This document shows, piece by piece, positions 1-6,853 of a stretch of 7,278 bases of DNA. The DNA is taken from positions 1 through 7,278 of the forward strand of contig JAUWBH010000221.1 of assembly GCA_030605085.1 (NCBI GenBank), written 5' to 3'. A program made the position numbers and the translations under genes. Under the pieces are notes generated by a model that ran no database searches, was not told where the DNA came from, and saw nothing but the letters and a program-made list of their open reading frames with translations. Position 1 is the first letter of the stretch; every line of letters begins with the position of its first letter. The stretch is from Promethearchaeota archaeon (lineage in GTDB: Archaea; Asgardarchaeota; Lokiarchaeia; Sigynarchaeales; SOKP01).

Positions 1-519
1 GGTTTAACCGACTGGCTTCCATTAATAATAGTAACAGAAGGAGAATTTTTTCATATATGGAAATCCATATTCTATCCCATCGGAGGAATTATTGGCGTTA
101 TTCTTGGAGCTTGGATATCTGATAAATTTGTGGGTAAAAAACGAATGCCTGTAATTAGTGTTTTTTTCATTTTACTGTCGTTAACATTATTTTTGTATAC
201 ATTACTACCCGCTCTAGATATTATCTTTGGGATTCCCGTATTGATAGTAATAGGAATACTGAACTTTGTCCCTCATGCGCTTTTAGTTTCTACTATACCG
301 ATGGAATTCAGCACGAGAAAGGCAGCATCTGCCGCAACGGGATTTATTGATGGATGTGGTTATATTGGTGCCGCAGTTACATCTTTTACATCAGGAGTCC
401 TAATAGGTGCTTTAGGTTCTGGAGCCGCATTTTTACTCTGGATAGTTGTCGCACTTGCAGGTGGACTTGTTATGATTGCCGCGTGGAATGCCCTTCCAGA
501 GAAAAAAGAGTATTTATAA
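1..519 (+). CDS. MFS transporter, organophosphate:phosphate antiporter-like (C-terminal part)
   Basis: This reading frame is open from the first base, so the gene begins upstream of the window; 172 codons and the TAA stop are visible. The product is an integral membrane transporter of the major facilitator superfamily. About five hydrophobic segments can be seen (roughly residues 23-41, 49-70, 75-100, 112-138 and 143-166), fitting the last five of twelve helices. The loop GAWISDKFVGKKR (residues 36-48) matches the conserved G-x-x-x-D-(K/R) loop between helices of MFS proteins. The segment EFSTRKAASAATGF followed by GYIGA resembles the helix 10-11 region of the GlpT/UhpT sugar-phosphate antiporter family, where a (K)AAGTAAGF-type stretch is typical. 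The substrate cannot be named; an organophosphate such as glycerol phosphate or hexose phosphate is the family expectation. A GTG at 130 is just an internal valine codon, not a start. GC content counted by hand is 199/519 (38%), higher than the genes to the right, and a link to the glycan genes is doubtful. Confidence 0.85.
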   Translation, partial: GLTDWLPLIIVTEGEFFHIWKSIFYPIGGIIGVILGAWISDKFVGKKRMPVISVFFILLSLTLFLYTLLPALDIIFGIPVLIVIGILNFVPHALLVSTIPMEFSTRKAASAATGFIDGCGYIGAAVTSFTSGVLIGALGSGAAFLLWIVVALAGGLVMIAAWNALPEKKEYL

Positions 520-529
520 TTGAATGAAA

Positions 530-559
530 AATTTTCTTTTTTTTTTTTCTATTTTTAAT
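530..559 (+). terminator. T-rich terminator after the transporter gene
   Basis: Eleven bases after the TAA stop of the transporter a T-rich stretch begins. It includes an unbroken run of 12 T (537-548) followed after CTA by five more T. There is no convincing GC stem, which fits archaeal termination at T-tracts rather than the bacterial hairpin type. It separates the transporter transcript from the flippase gene, whose own TATA-like box lies downstream. Confidence 0.6.
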
Positions 560-593
560 TTAAGTTTAAGATATGTTCAAAAAGATTTGTTTT

Positions 594-606
594 AAAAAAA
601 TTTATA
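594..606 (+). promoter_or_regulatory. Archaeal-type promoter (A-rich BRE-like stretch plus TATA-like box) of the flippase gene
   Basis: A run of A (594-600) is followed by TTTATA (601-606). The box centre is about 27 bases upstream of the ATG at 631, so transcription would be expected to start at or within a few bases of the start codon, giving a leaderless message. No Shine-Dalgarno-like sequence is present before the ATG, which agrees with that reading. The assignment rests on sequence and spacing only. Confidence 0.5.
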
Positions 607-630
607 GTAAATTTAAGGTTTAGTTTACTA

Positions 631-2115
631 ATGGATTCTACTAAAATTTTTTTGCTAATCGTTGGTAATATCATTCATTTAGCATTAAGTTTAATCTTTT
701 TCTATTCCATACGGTTAATATTTGATATAGAATTGGTTGGATATTATGGAACCATTTTATCCTTTTTTACAGCTATCAGTTTTGTAAATGATTTAGGATT
801 ACAGCTCGCCTACTTAAAATTTTTCTCAGAATCAGACGACCCGAGCAATCAATCAAACTGTAATGGTACCTTTTTAGGTTTTCGAATAGTACAAATGGGA
901 TTTTATGTAGTTGTCGCATTGATTTTAATCCCAGTTATTCCAATTTATCCGGGTGATATTGCTGTGGTCTACTTTTTTCTATTAGGAATGATTTTCTTGA
1001 GAGTTAGTTTTTTTAACCAAGTATTATTTAGTAGAAAAGAAGTAGTCAAAAAGTCGATATCGTCAATATTTTATGTATCATTAAGAACATCGTTACTAAT
1101 ACTCCTTGCCGTTTTTTACGAGAATGACATTTGGCTATTAGTTTATATATTACTAATATCTAACAGTGCATATTTTGTTTTGAACTATTTTTTTATTAGG
1201 AAAAGGAGGTTTAGTAAACCTAATAAATTGTTGATTAGAAAATTCATAAAATTTAGTCTACCCTTCTTCCTAACAAGCTCACTAATATTTATTGTAAATA
1301 ATATCGATATGCTTTTAATTAATTTTTGGGCTAACATTAACGATGTTGCAAACTATTTTACGGCAAAACAATTTTTCTTATACTTTCTAATTATTACAAG
1401 TAGTATATCCAACATTTTAATAACAACTTTTTCTAAAAATGTAGGAGAAGGGAAAGTTAATAGCAATATTATAATTATTAATTACACGCATAAGATATTG
1501 AATTTAATCATTATACCTATCATTTTCCTGATTTTTCTTTATGCAACTGATTCTTTTGTATTTATTTTTGGCGAAGAATATCGCCTTACGGGACAAATAT
1601 TGAATTTTTTTGTTATACTATTAATCCCTCTCTCTCTCGACTTTGCAAATATAGTTCATTTGCAAGCTTTGGAAGAGGTTCATTTTATTGCGAAATTTTC
1701 TGTAATTGAAAATACTCTTTCCGTTTTTTTTATGGTGTTGTTTATATCTCCAGATATTTTCAATTTAGGCGTCTTTGGGGGGGCACTTTCATATATTGTA
1801 GCAAAAGTATTAATTCAATTAATTTATCGTCCTATAATTTATAGGAAGTTTAAACTTGGATTTTATTGGGGGGTCATTAGAAATCTGATTATAATGACGG
1901 GAATTTATTTAATCCAACTGTGGATAAACAGCATTTTCACTATTCCGGTTTATTTATTTCCTATTTTTGGCTTGATTGACATAACGCTTTATCTTCTTAT
2001 AAGTTACATGTTTAAAGGCTTTTCAAAACAGGATTTCAAATTCATTTTTACGATTTTAAACTTAAAAAATATTTATAACACAATTTCGTTAGAAATGAAA
2101 AAAGATGAGACATGA
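631..2115 (+). CDS. Wzx-like polysaccharide/lipid-linked oligosaccharide flippase (MOP superfamily)
   Basis: A complete 494-residue, very hydrophobic protein with about 14 predicted membrane segments (near 5-30, 38-58, 83-103, 110-130, 144-162, 167-188, 208-230, 245-266, 287-307, 322-342, 357-373, 380-400, 414-432 and 438-459). Length, topology and the central region FSLPFFLTSSLIFIVNNIDMLLI (residues 208-230) fit the Wzx/RfbX and MATE-like flippases of the MOP superfamily. These move undecaprenyl- or dolichyl-linked glycans from the cytoplasmic to the outer face of the membrane. The central hydrophobic stretch with an N-N-x-D-x-x-(L/V) pattern after a proline-containing helix start is typical of the second half-repeat. 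The start at 631 is supported by the TATA-like box 27 bases upstream. The C-terminal tail is short and lysine-rich. The gene ends 14 bases from the stop of the oppositely oriented glycosyltransferase gene. Its place beside three glycosyltransferases supports glycan export; the exact substrate is unknown. Confidence 0.85.
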   Translation: MDSTKIFLLIVGNIIHLALSLIFFYSIRLIFDIELVGYYGTILSFFTAISFVNDLGLQLAYLKFFSESDDPSNQSNCNGTFLGFRIVQMGFYVVVALILIPVIPIYPGDIAVVYFFLLGMIFLRVSFFNQVLFSRKEVVKKSISSIFYVSLRTSLLILLAVFYENDIWLLVYILLISNSAYFVLNYFFIRKRRFSKPNKLLIRKFIKFSLPFFLTSSLIFIVNNIDMLLINFWANINDVANYFTAKQFFLYFLIITSSISNILITTFSKNVGEGKVNSNIIIINYTHKILNLIIIPIIFLIFLYATDSFVFIFGEEYRLTGQILNFFVILLIPLSLDFANIVHLQALEEVHFIAKFSVIENTLSVFFMVLFISPDIFNLGVFGGALSYIVAKVLIQLIYRPIIYRKFKLGFYWGVIRNLIIMTGIYLIQLWINSIFTIPVYLFPIFGLIDITLYLLISYMFKGFSKQDFKFIFTILNLKNIYNTISLEMKKDET

Positions 2116-2129
2116 GAAATCTAGTACTT

Positions 2130-3362
2130 TTATTTTACAAGTTTGGTTATGATACTTTGATAAAATTTTTCTGCTCTACTATCCCATGAAAAGCTTTTTA
2201 ACACTTTTTCGTTAATAGTAAAATCAAATCTATTATTTTTTATATTAAGTAATAAATCTCTGAAGATTTCTTTACCTTTTTCTAAATTATCAATAGGAAT
2301 AACAACCCCAAGATTATTTTCTCTGATAAAATTAGATCTATATGATTTATCAAGGTTAAGAAAGAGAATTTTCTTTCTACAACCTAAATATTCCCATACT
2401 TTAAAGGCAGTTGTAGGGTAATCTAAATTTTCACCTATATGAAGTGCTAAATCGCATTTCATAATTTCTTGCAGGATTTCTGATCTTGGAACGAAATCGC
2501 CTAAATAGAAGAAATTTCTAATGTTTAACTTATGAAGAATTTTTTCAAATAATTCTTTTGGATAACTTCCGTAAATTTTGAACAACAGATTAAAATCGTT
2601 AAAAAAATGTTTTTTTTTTAAATCAGACACGAGTTTGAAAAGAGGATATATATTCCTTCTCCCATAAATCTTACCAGCGTAAGTAATAACTATTTTTTTG
2701 TCATCTTTTTTTGGAAATTCCTTTAACTCCTGAAGAGTCAAACCATCTTCAATCGCAATAACTGGTTTAGATTTAATGAACTCAAAATTGGTCTTTAAAT
2801 TGGAATTTAAAAAATCACTCAAAGAAACTACAATATCTGCGGATTTAAGAATCTTTTTCTCAATAATATAATCAATCTTCCTACTAATCCCTATCTTACT
2901 TTCTTTCGAATAAGGATTAAAGGACCACGGATCCGTATATTCTACTACTAACTTACATTTAAATTTTTGTTTTAAGAGATATCCAAGGATATGCGTAAAA
3001 AAAAGTGGTCCCGTAGCGTATATAAAATCAATATTTTTATTTTTTTTTAAGAATCTCTTAACATCTGGAAATAAAAAGGGCATTCCTCCTAAAAAAAAAG
3101 CGATTTTAAGCATTGATTCTCTTAAAAATTTAAAGGATTTGCTATTCTTATTAAAAAAAAGATGGTTTTGAAAGTGAATATAATGAAGTTTGTTATCTTC
3201 GTTGTTGAATTTAGAAATTTCTTTTTTCTGTAGTTTATGCGTTAAAATTATTGGATTTAAACCTTTCTCTAACAATCTTCTTGAAATTTCTTTTATACGT
3301 ATAGAGACAAGTGGTCCAAATGGAGAAATCCATAGAAATCTCGCATTTTTTTTATCAACCAT
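2130..3362 (-). CDS. GT-B fold glycosyltransferase, divergent GT4-like
   Basis: A 410-residue cytoplasmic or membrane-associated protein that probably transfers a sugar from a nucleotide-activated donor to a lipid-linked glycan. The N-terminal half begins with a Rossmann-type strand (RFLWISPFGP, residues 8-17) and a helix with I-R-x-x-E-(I/L) spacing, as in GT4 enzymes of the WbuB/WcaI kind. It also carries a DPW motif (144-146), comparable to the acceptor-domain (D-x-W) motif of these enzymes. The C-terminal domain begins near residue 225 with YAGKIYGRRN (228-237), the usual donor-domain opening, and contains TAFKVWEYLGCRKKI (318-332), equivalent to the (K)-x-x-E-(Y/A) donor-binding helix. 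The usual E-x7-E motif is incomplete: E324 is present but the residue eight places earlier is proline. The end SWDSRAEKF (392-400) is the common GT4 finish. It has its own TATA-like box, so it may be transcribed apart from its neighbours. The exact sugar and linkage cannot be predicted. Confidence 0.82.
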   Translation of the reverse strand: MVDKKNARFLWISPFGPLVSIRIKEISRRLLEKGLNPIILTHKLQKKEISKFNNEDNKLHYIHFQNHLFFNKNSKSFKFLRESMLKIAFFLGGMPFLFPDVKRFLKKNKNIDFIYATGPLFFTHILGYLLKQKFKCKLVVEYTDPWSFNPYSKESKIGISRKIDYIIEKKILKSADIVVSLSDFLNSNLKTNFEFIKSKPVIAIEDGLTLQELKEFPKKDDKKIVITYAGKIYGRRNIYPLFKLVSDLKKKHFFNDFNLLFKIYGSYPKELFEKILHKLNIRNFFYLGDFVPRSEILQEIMKCDLALHIGENLDYPTTAFKVWEYLGCRKKILFLNLDKSYRSNFIRENNLGVVIPIDNLEKGKEIFRDLLLNIKNNRFDFTINEKVLKSFSWDSRAEKFYQSIITKLVK

Positions 3363-3404
3363 TGTAGTAAATTTAAACTCTTACTTTTTAATCGAATATT
3401 TGAA

Positions 3405-3416
3405 TGTATATATAGG
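3405..3416 (-). promoter_or_regulatory. TATA-like box upstream of the divergent glycosyltransferase
   Basis: Read on the minus strand this is CCTATATATACA, a good archaeal TATA box, centred about 48 bases upstream of the ATG at 3362. A transcription start about 25 bases downstream would leave a leader of roughly 20 bases. No Shine-Dalgarno motif is evident in that leader. The minus-strand sequence ATTCGATTAA (3388-3397) lies between the box and the expected start. Confidence 0.45.
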
Positions 3417-3484
3417 TCTGTGATCGATGTTAAATAATTTTTTTTATCAAAATTGAAAAATTTTATCAGAAACAGACATATTTT

Positions 3485-3518
3485 ATTAAAAATAATATGA
3501 AATCATTCGAATTATTTC
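3485..3518 (-). terminator. Palindrome plus T-rich tail after the GT4 gene
   Basis: Five bases after the TGA stop of the gene at 3524-4711 lies a 20-base imperfect palindrome (3499-3518). It is centred on ATTCGAAT and has only one mismatched pair. On the minus strand it is followed by ATATTATTTTTAATAAAA-type sequence. The stem is AT-rich and has no loop in the perfect pairing, so it could equally be a dyad bound by a protein. Its position right after a stop codon favours termination. Confidence 0.4.
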
Positions 3519-3523
3519 TTTTT

Positions 3524-4711
3524 TCATGATTTCTGTTTAATATTACTATTTAATACCCTCATATAGAGCTTATAGTGTAAATCTGCTGCTTTCTTCCAAG
3601 TATAATAATTTTTAACTCGTTCAAGACTTTTTTTACCCATTTGAGCTAATAATTTCCGATTATTGAACAGCTCAACAATCGTTTCACTGACTTTTATTAA
3701 ATCAATAAAGTCAGAAGTGTAACCCGTGTCTCCATTTACAATTATTTCACTTGGACCCATAATGTCTGAACCAATAACAGCTTTTCCGCAAGCCATAGCC
3801 TCGCATAATACAAGCCCAAATATTTCTTGTCGCGAAGGATAAACGATTAAGTCCGCCATGGAATAATATTCGGGGAGGTTAAATTTGGAGACATAACCTA
3901 CAATGGTAACATATTTTGATAAATTATATTGTTGAATTAGCCTTTTAACTATTGGTAAGTACCCCGCATCTCCTCCAATAATAACTAGTTTGATGTTTTT
4001 ATTTTTTTTTATCACTAAATTTAGAATTTTTATTAACTTATCCACACCTTTACCTTTAGCGATGCGTCCAACATATAATATGATATCGGAATTTTCTAAT
4101 CCTAATTTTTTTTTTAAACTACTCCCATCAATAGGTTTAAAAATATCTGTATTGACTCCATGGGGAATAAAATGTATGTGATCGTCGTCAGCGCCATATT
4201 CCTTTATAATAGGTATCTCCATTTTGGTAACAGCAATGTAATGTGGTTTCAAGTATTTTTTAAGATATCCAATAGATTTATCAGAAATCATTTTTGGGAT
4301 TTTATCTCTATAGTCCCAGTTTATGTTGATTCCTCCGTGCGGAGAAATTATCAGAGGTTTTTTCTTGATAAGCGAGACAATTAATCCGTTATCTTCCTGA
4401 AAACTTCTTAAAGAATGGGAATGGATAATATCAATATTTTTTTCATTCTTCAACAGAAAGGGAAGTAGCTTAAATGAAGTTCTATATTCTTTAAATTTTA
4501 AGTAAGAATCAAAACGATAAATTTTGAAATTTTTGCCTTTTTCTTCGTAAAATTCGGTTCTTGCTCGTCCAAATTTCCGAATAGCGGACGATGTATATAT
4601 ATTAGTGGAAATTCCTTTCTTCTCTAGAAATGGAGCAAGTTCCATTATGACATTGTATGGTCCGCCTAACTTTCCTGTAAAAAACGGAGTTAACATCGCA
4701 ATATTTATCAT
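3524..4711 (-). CDS. Family 4 (GT4) glycosyltransferase, canonical
   Basis: A 395-residue GT-B retaining glycosyltransferase with all the usual landmarks. The N-terminal acceptor domain carries GGPYN (16-20), the glycine-rich loop, then HSH (97-99) and SPHGG (123-127). The linker to the donor domain is IPHGVNTDIFKP (182-193), the typical (I/V)-(P/H)-(N/H)-G-(V/I)-D-x-x-x-F pattern. The donor domain shows YVGRIAKGKGVDKLI (213-227), with the Arg and Lys that contact the donor phosphates, and a complete E-x7-E motif (E296 and E304, within QEIFGLVLCEAMACGKAVI). It would add one sugar to a growing lipid-linked oligosaccharide at the cytoplasmic face, but donor specificity cannot be read from sequence. 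The gene lies 55 bases downstream of the methyltransferase gene, with no clear terminator between, so the two may share a transcript. A palindromic terminator candidate follows it. No strong promoter is evident; an AATATAAT box (4726-4733) sits only about 19 bases upstream of the start. Confidence 0.9.
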   Translation of the reverse strand: MINIAMLTPFFTGKLGGPYNVIMELAPFLEKKGISTNIYTSSAIRKFGRARTEFYEEKGKNFKIYRFDSYLKFKEYRTSFKLLPFLLKNEKNIDIIHSHSLRSFQEDNGLIVSLIKKKPLIISPHGGININWDYRDKIPKMISDKSIGYLKKYLKPHYIAVTKMEIPIIKEYGADDDHIHFIPHGVNTDIFKPIDGSSLKKKLGLENSDIILYVGRIAKGKGVDKLIKILNLVIKKNKNIKLVIIGGDAGYLPIVKRLIQQYNLSKYVTIVGYVSKFNLPEYYSMADLIVYPSRQEIFGLVLCEAMACGKAVIGSDIMGPSEIIVNGDTGYTSDFIDLIKVSETIVELFNNRKLLAQMGKKSLERVKNYYTWKKAADLHYKLYMRVLNSNIKQKS

Positions 4712-4766
4712 TTTCTAGGCACTCAATTATATTATTGAATAATTATTAGTACTAAAGTTACTATTT

Positions 4767-5552
4767 TTATAATGGTTTTTCTCCCCAAAATAGTAATACA
4801 GAAGCAAAATATTTCCAAAATTTATCTGTTTTTAGTAGTGGTTTAGTAAGAAAATTAATTGCTTTTGCGATTGGGATATATAAGCTCATATGACCAAAAC
4901 TAGCAGCTTTTACATCTAAATTCACGAAACCCGTTTTTTTTAAAGAATTAATTAATATTCTTGGGTTAAATGGAGCCTCATCTTCGACTTCACCATATAC
5001 ATTTCCTGTTATTTTTTTAAGCGGTCGAGTAAACGCATTTAGAGGGTAAAATATCGATGGTTCTAATATTATTAAGTATCCTCCAGGTTTTAAAATCCTA
5101 TAAAATTCATTTAAGAAATGTTCAAACCCAATAGATAAAATATGGTGGAAAAAAAGAGGACTAGCGATAAAATCAAAAAATTCATTTGGATATTCTGATT
5201 TTAAAATGTCTCCTTCCTTTACTTGCATTAATGACGGACATTTTTTTAAGGGAATTGGAGAGAGATCAATTCCATAGATTAAATTCGCAAAATCTTTTAA
5301 ATATTCGTAATCAACTCCATTTCCACAGGGAGCTATTAATAATTTGTCCACTTTTTTATTTTTAAGGTATTGTTTGACAAATAATTTCATTTGATTTTTC
5401 ATTAAATTAAATTCAAATCTTCTTCTCTCAGGGGAAAAAAATATTTTTGAGTGAAGAATAGTGCTAATTAAGCTTTTTTCCTTGTTTAAGGACGATTGTT
5501 CGTGCCACTCCTTTTCTCTTTTTTTTTTTTCACTATAATTAATACTTTCCAT
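4767..5552 (-). CDS. Class I SAM-dependent methyltransferase (Methyltransf_11-like)
   Basis: A 261-residue protein with the Rossmann-type SAM-binding fold. Motif I is LLIAPCGNGVDYEYL (71-85), a variant of the usual (D/E)-x-G-x-G-x-G in which A-P-C-G-N-G replaces it. The acidic residue ending strand 2 is D96 in YGIDLS (93-98), and GDI at 114-116 lies where the adenine-contacting residue is expected. FDFIASPLFFHHI (126-138) is the motif IV region and LKPGGYLIILEPS (154-166) is the post-motif III strand. The C-terminal 40 residues are rich in hydrophobic and aromatic positions (223-257), possibly a membrane-associating or substrate-binding cap. Set between two glycosyltransferase genes, it probably methylates a sugar or caps the glycan, but a lipid or small-molecule substrate cannot be excluded. 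Codons 8-12 (SEKKKR region) are written with an unbroken run of 12 A. The ATG at 5552 is supported by a TATA-like box 27 bases upstream. Confidence 0.85.
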   Translation of the reverse strand: MESINYSEKKKREKEWHEQSSLNKEKSLISTILHSKIFFSPERRRFEFNLMKNQMKLFVKQYLKNKKVDKLLIAPCGNGVDYEYLKDFANLIYGIDLSPIPLKKCPSLMQVKEGDILKSEYPNEFFDFIASPLFFHHILSIGFEHFLNEFYRILKPGGYLIILEPSIFYPLNAFTRPLKKITGNVYGEVEDEAPFNPRILINSLKKTGFVNLDVKAASFGHMSLYIPIAKAINFLTKPLLKTDKFWKYFASVLLFWGEKPL

Positions 5553-5574
5553 TTTCTTTAGCTTTGTTTTTTGG

Positions 5575-5584
5575 TTTATTAATT
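5575..5584 (-). promoter_or_regulatory. TATA-like box upstream of the methyltransferase gene
   Basis: On the minus strand this reads AATTAATAAA, centred about 27 bases upstream of the ATG at 5552. That is the same spacing as the flippase promoter and suggests a leaderless start. Because the region is AT-rich and the upstream gene lies just 57 bases away without a terminator, it may be an internal promoter or chance. Confidence 0.35.
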
Positions 5585-5609
5585 CACCATTTTTTTTTTA
5601 ATATTAACA

Positions 5610-6821
5610 TTATTGTCTTTTTTCTTTAATCAAATCGAGCATTATTTTTTTCAAATCTTTCATTATATTTGGCCACATATAATGTTTCTTTATCAATTCG
5701 TAGCCTTGTAGACCGATGTTTTCTAATTTTTCTTTTTCTTTTGTCAAATCTCTAATTTTTTCTACTAATTCTTTTTGGTTTTGAGCAAAAATTACTCCGT
5801 TATTTTTTCCTATTTCACGGAATACACTTGGTAGGCTAGTTGATAAAACAGGTTTTTTCATTGCCATATATTCCATTACTTTTACAGGAGTAATGTCTTT
5901 TGTAACATCGTTAAGTTCAAAACTCATCAGGCATAAATCTGCTAATTCAATGTACTCTGTAATTTCGAAAAATGGAACTTTGCCTGTTAGAATTACCCAA
6001 TCTGCGTTAATCTCTTTAACGTGGTTAATTAAACGATTGTAAATTCCACCATCGCCAACGATTAAAAATTTAATATTTAATTTGCCGCTTTTTACATCAG
6101 CATTATAATAGTCAATAATCTCTTTTAATCCAGCAAAATCGTATAGGTACCCCATATATAAAATAATAAAATCGTCGTCTTCTATTGAAATATTAGATTT
6201 CAAAATTCCAAGTTTTTCTCTATCTACAATAGTATTTTCTAAAGATATGCCGTTTAAAAGGATGTGAACCTTCTTTGGAAGCGTTCCTTCATTTATAACG
6301 TAACTTTGAAGGAAATTAGTCACCACTATTACACAATCTGACTTTTTAAACAAATATCTTGTAAGTAGTTTAGCAAAATATTGAGCGTAAGACACTGGAA
6401 CAAGAGTGTGCAATAAATCAATGTAATAAAAGATATATGGAATTCTGAATAGTTTTGCTAAAATAAGGCCAATAAATCCATTTGTGATGGAAAATCCAAT
6501 AATAATATCGGGACGATTTTCTCTAAATAGTTTTAACATTCCGAAAAAATTAGTGATAAGAGAAGAAATCCTCCTAAGATAAGATACTTGAATATATGCT
6601 GTCCGGATAATGAACACATGTGAATCTTTAACTGCTCGATGTATGTTAGAAAATGTTTGTTTTTTAACTAATAAACTTTCTAACTTTAGGATTTTATCGA
6701 TATCATAATCTAGAACAGTAATTTTAACATTAGAATTCTTTGACAATCTTTCAAATATATGATGCTGCGTGTGTGGTCCCCGAGTTAACCAATCAGTTTC
6801 TTGCAATCCAAGAATATTCAT
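5610..6821 (-). CDS. GT-B fold glycosyltransferase, GT4-like
   Basis: A 403-residue glycosyltransferase and the first gene of the minus-strand series. The N-terminal domain starts MNILGLQETDWLTRGPHTQHHIFERL, where W11-T13-R14-G15-P16 and the two histidines take the place of the usual GG loop. PDIIIGFSITNGFIGLILAKLFRIPYIFYYIDL (104-135) is the strand-helix-strand of a GT4 acceptor domain and is hydrophobic enough to suggest contact with membrane. LLNGISLE (188-195) is the interdomain linker. The donor domain begins ILYMGYLYDFAGLKEII (220-236), where a tyrosine stands in place of the usual arginine after the glycine (G224-Y225), followed by LIVGDGG (253-259). The nucleotide-sugar helix is DITPVKVMEYMAMKKPVL (309-326), with D309-x7-E317 replacing the standard E-x7-E. 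It likely extends a lipid-linked glycan, with unknown donor. It lies 57 bases upstream of the methyltransferase gene with no T-tract between. Upstream is the regulatory-looking divergent spacer. Confidence 0.85.
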   Translation of the reverse strand: MNILGLQETDWLTRGPHTQHHIFERLSKNSNVKITVLDYDIDKILKLESLLVKKQTFSNIHRAVKDSHVFIIRTAYIQVSYLRRISSLITNFFGMLKLFRENRPDIIIGFSITNGFIGLILAKLFRIPYIFYYIDLLHTLVPVSYAQYFAKLLTRYLFKKSDCVIVVTNFLQSYVINEGTLPKKVHILLNGISLENTIVDREKLGILKSNISIEDDDFIILYMGYLYDFAGLKEIIDYYNADVKSGKLNIKFLIVGDGGIYNRLINHVKEINADWVILTGKVPFFEITEYIELADLCLMSFELNDVTKDITPVKVMEYMAMKKPVLSTSLPSVFREIGKNNGVIFAQNQKELVEKIRDLTKEKEKLENIGLQGYELIKKHYMWPNIMKDLKKIMLDLIKEKRQ

Positions 6822-6836
6822 ATCTTAATCGAATCA

Positions 6837-6853
6837 AAATTAACTGTTAATTT
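6837..6853. repeat. Perfect 17-base inverted repeat next to the TATA box
   Basis: AAATTAAC-T-GTTAATTT is a perfect inverted repeat with 8-base arms and a single central base. It begins at the edge of the TATA box 6853-6860 and reaches to 16 bases before the start codon of the minus-strand glycosyltransferase gene. This is where archaeal repressors commonly bind to block polymerase recruitment. That it is an operator is inference; AT-rich DNA also yields such dyads by chance. Confidence 0.5.

Larger units (their letters stand above)
3363..3523. other. 161-base AT-rich spacer between two minus-strand glycosyltransferase genes
   Basis: The spacer has no credible coding sequence. Reading in the transcription direction of the flanking genes, it holds a palindromic terminator candidate (3485-3518), a small AT-only inverted repeat AAAATT-GAAA-AATTTT (3449-3464), the TATA-like box at 3405-3416 and a copy of TTAATCGAAT (3388-3397, + strand). 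Together these indicate an end of one transcript and the start of another. Confidence 0.5.

Noticed and set aside
130..519. GTG at 130 as the start of a short 129-residue protein
   Set aside because: The frame is open to the window edge and the upstream residues continue the membrane segment and the G-A-W-I-S-D MFS loop, so this is the inside of a longer gene.
605..3376. 12-base identity TAGTAAATTTAA at 605-616 and 3365-3376
   Set aside because: It has opposite orientation relative to the two genes and is entirely AT but for one base; coincidence is the simplest explanation in DNA of this composition.
3190..3423. 77-codon open frame on the + strand
   Set aside because: It lies mostly opposite the N-terminus of the clear glycosyltransferase gene at 2130-3362 and shows no recognisable domain; it is a shadow frame.
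3449..3464. Inverted repeat AAAATT-GAAA-AATTTT
   Set aside because: The six-base AT-only stem is too weak to call a hairpin or terminator by itself.
3990..4384. Two open frames on the + strand (63 and 74 codons)
   Set aside because: Both are antisense to the canonical GT4 gene, overlapping its conserved donor-domain start and acceptor-domain coding; no independent start signal or family likeness.
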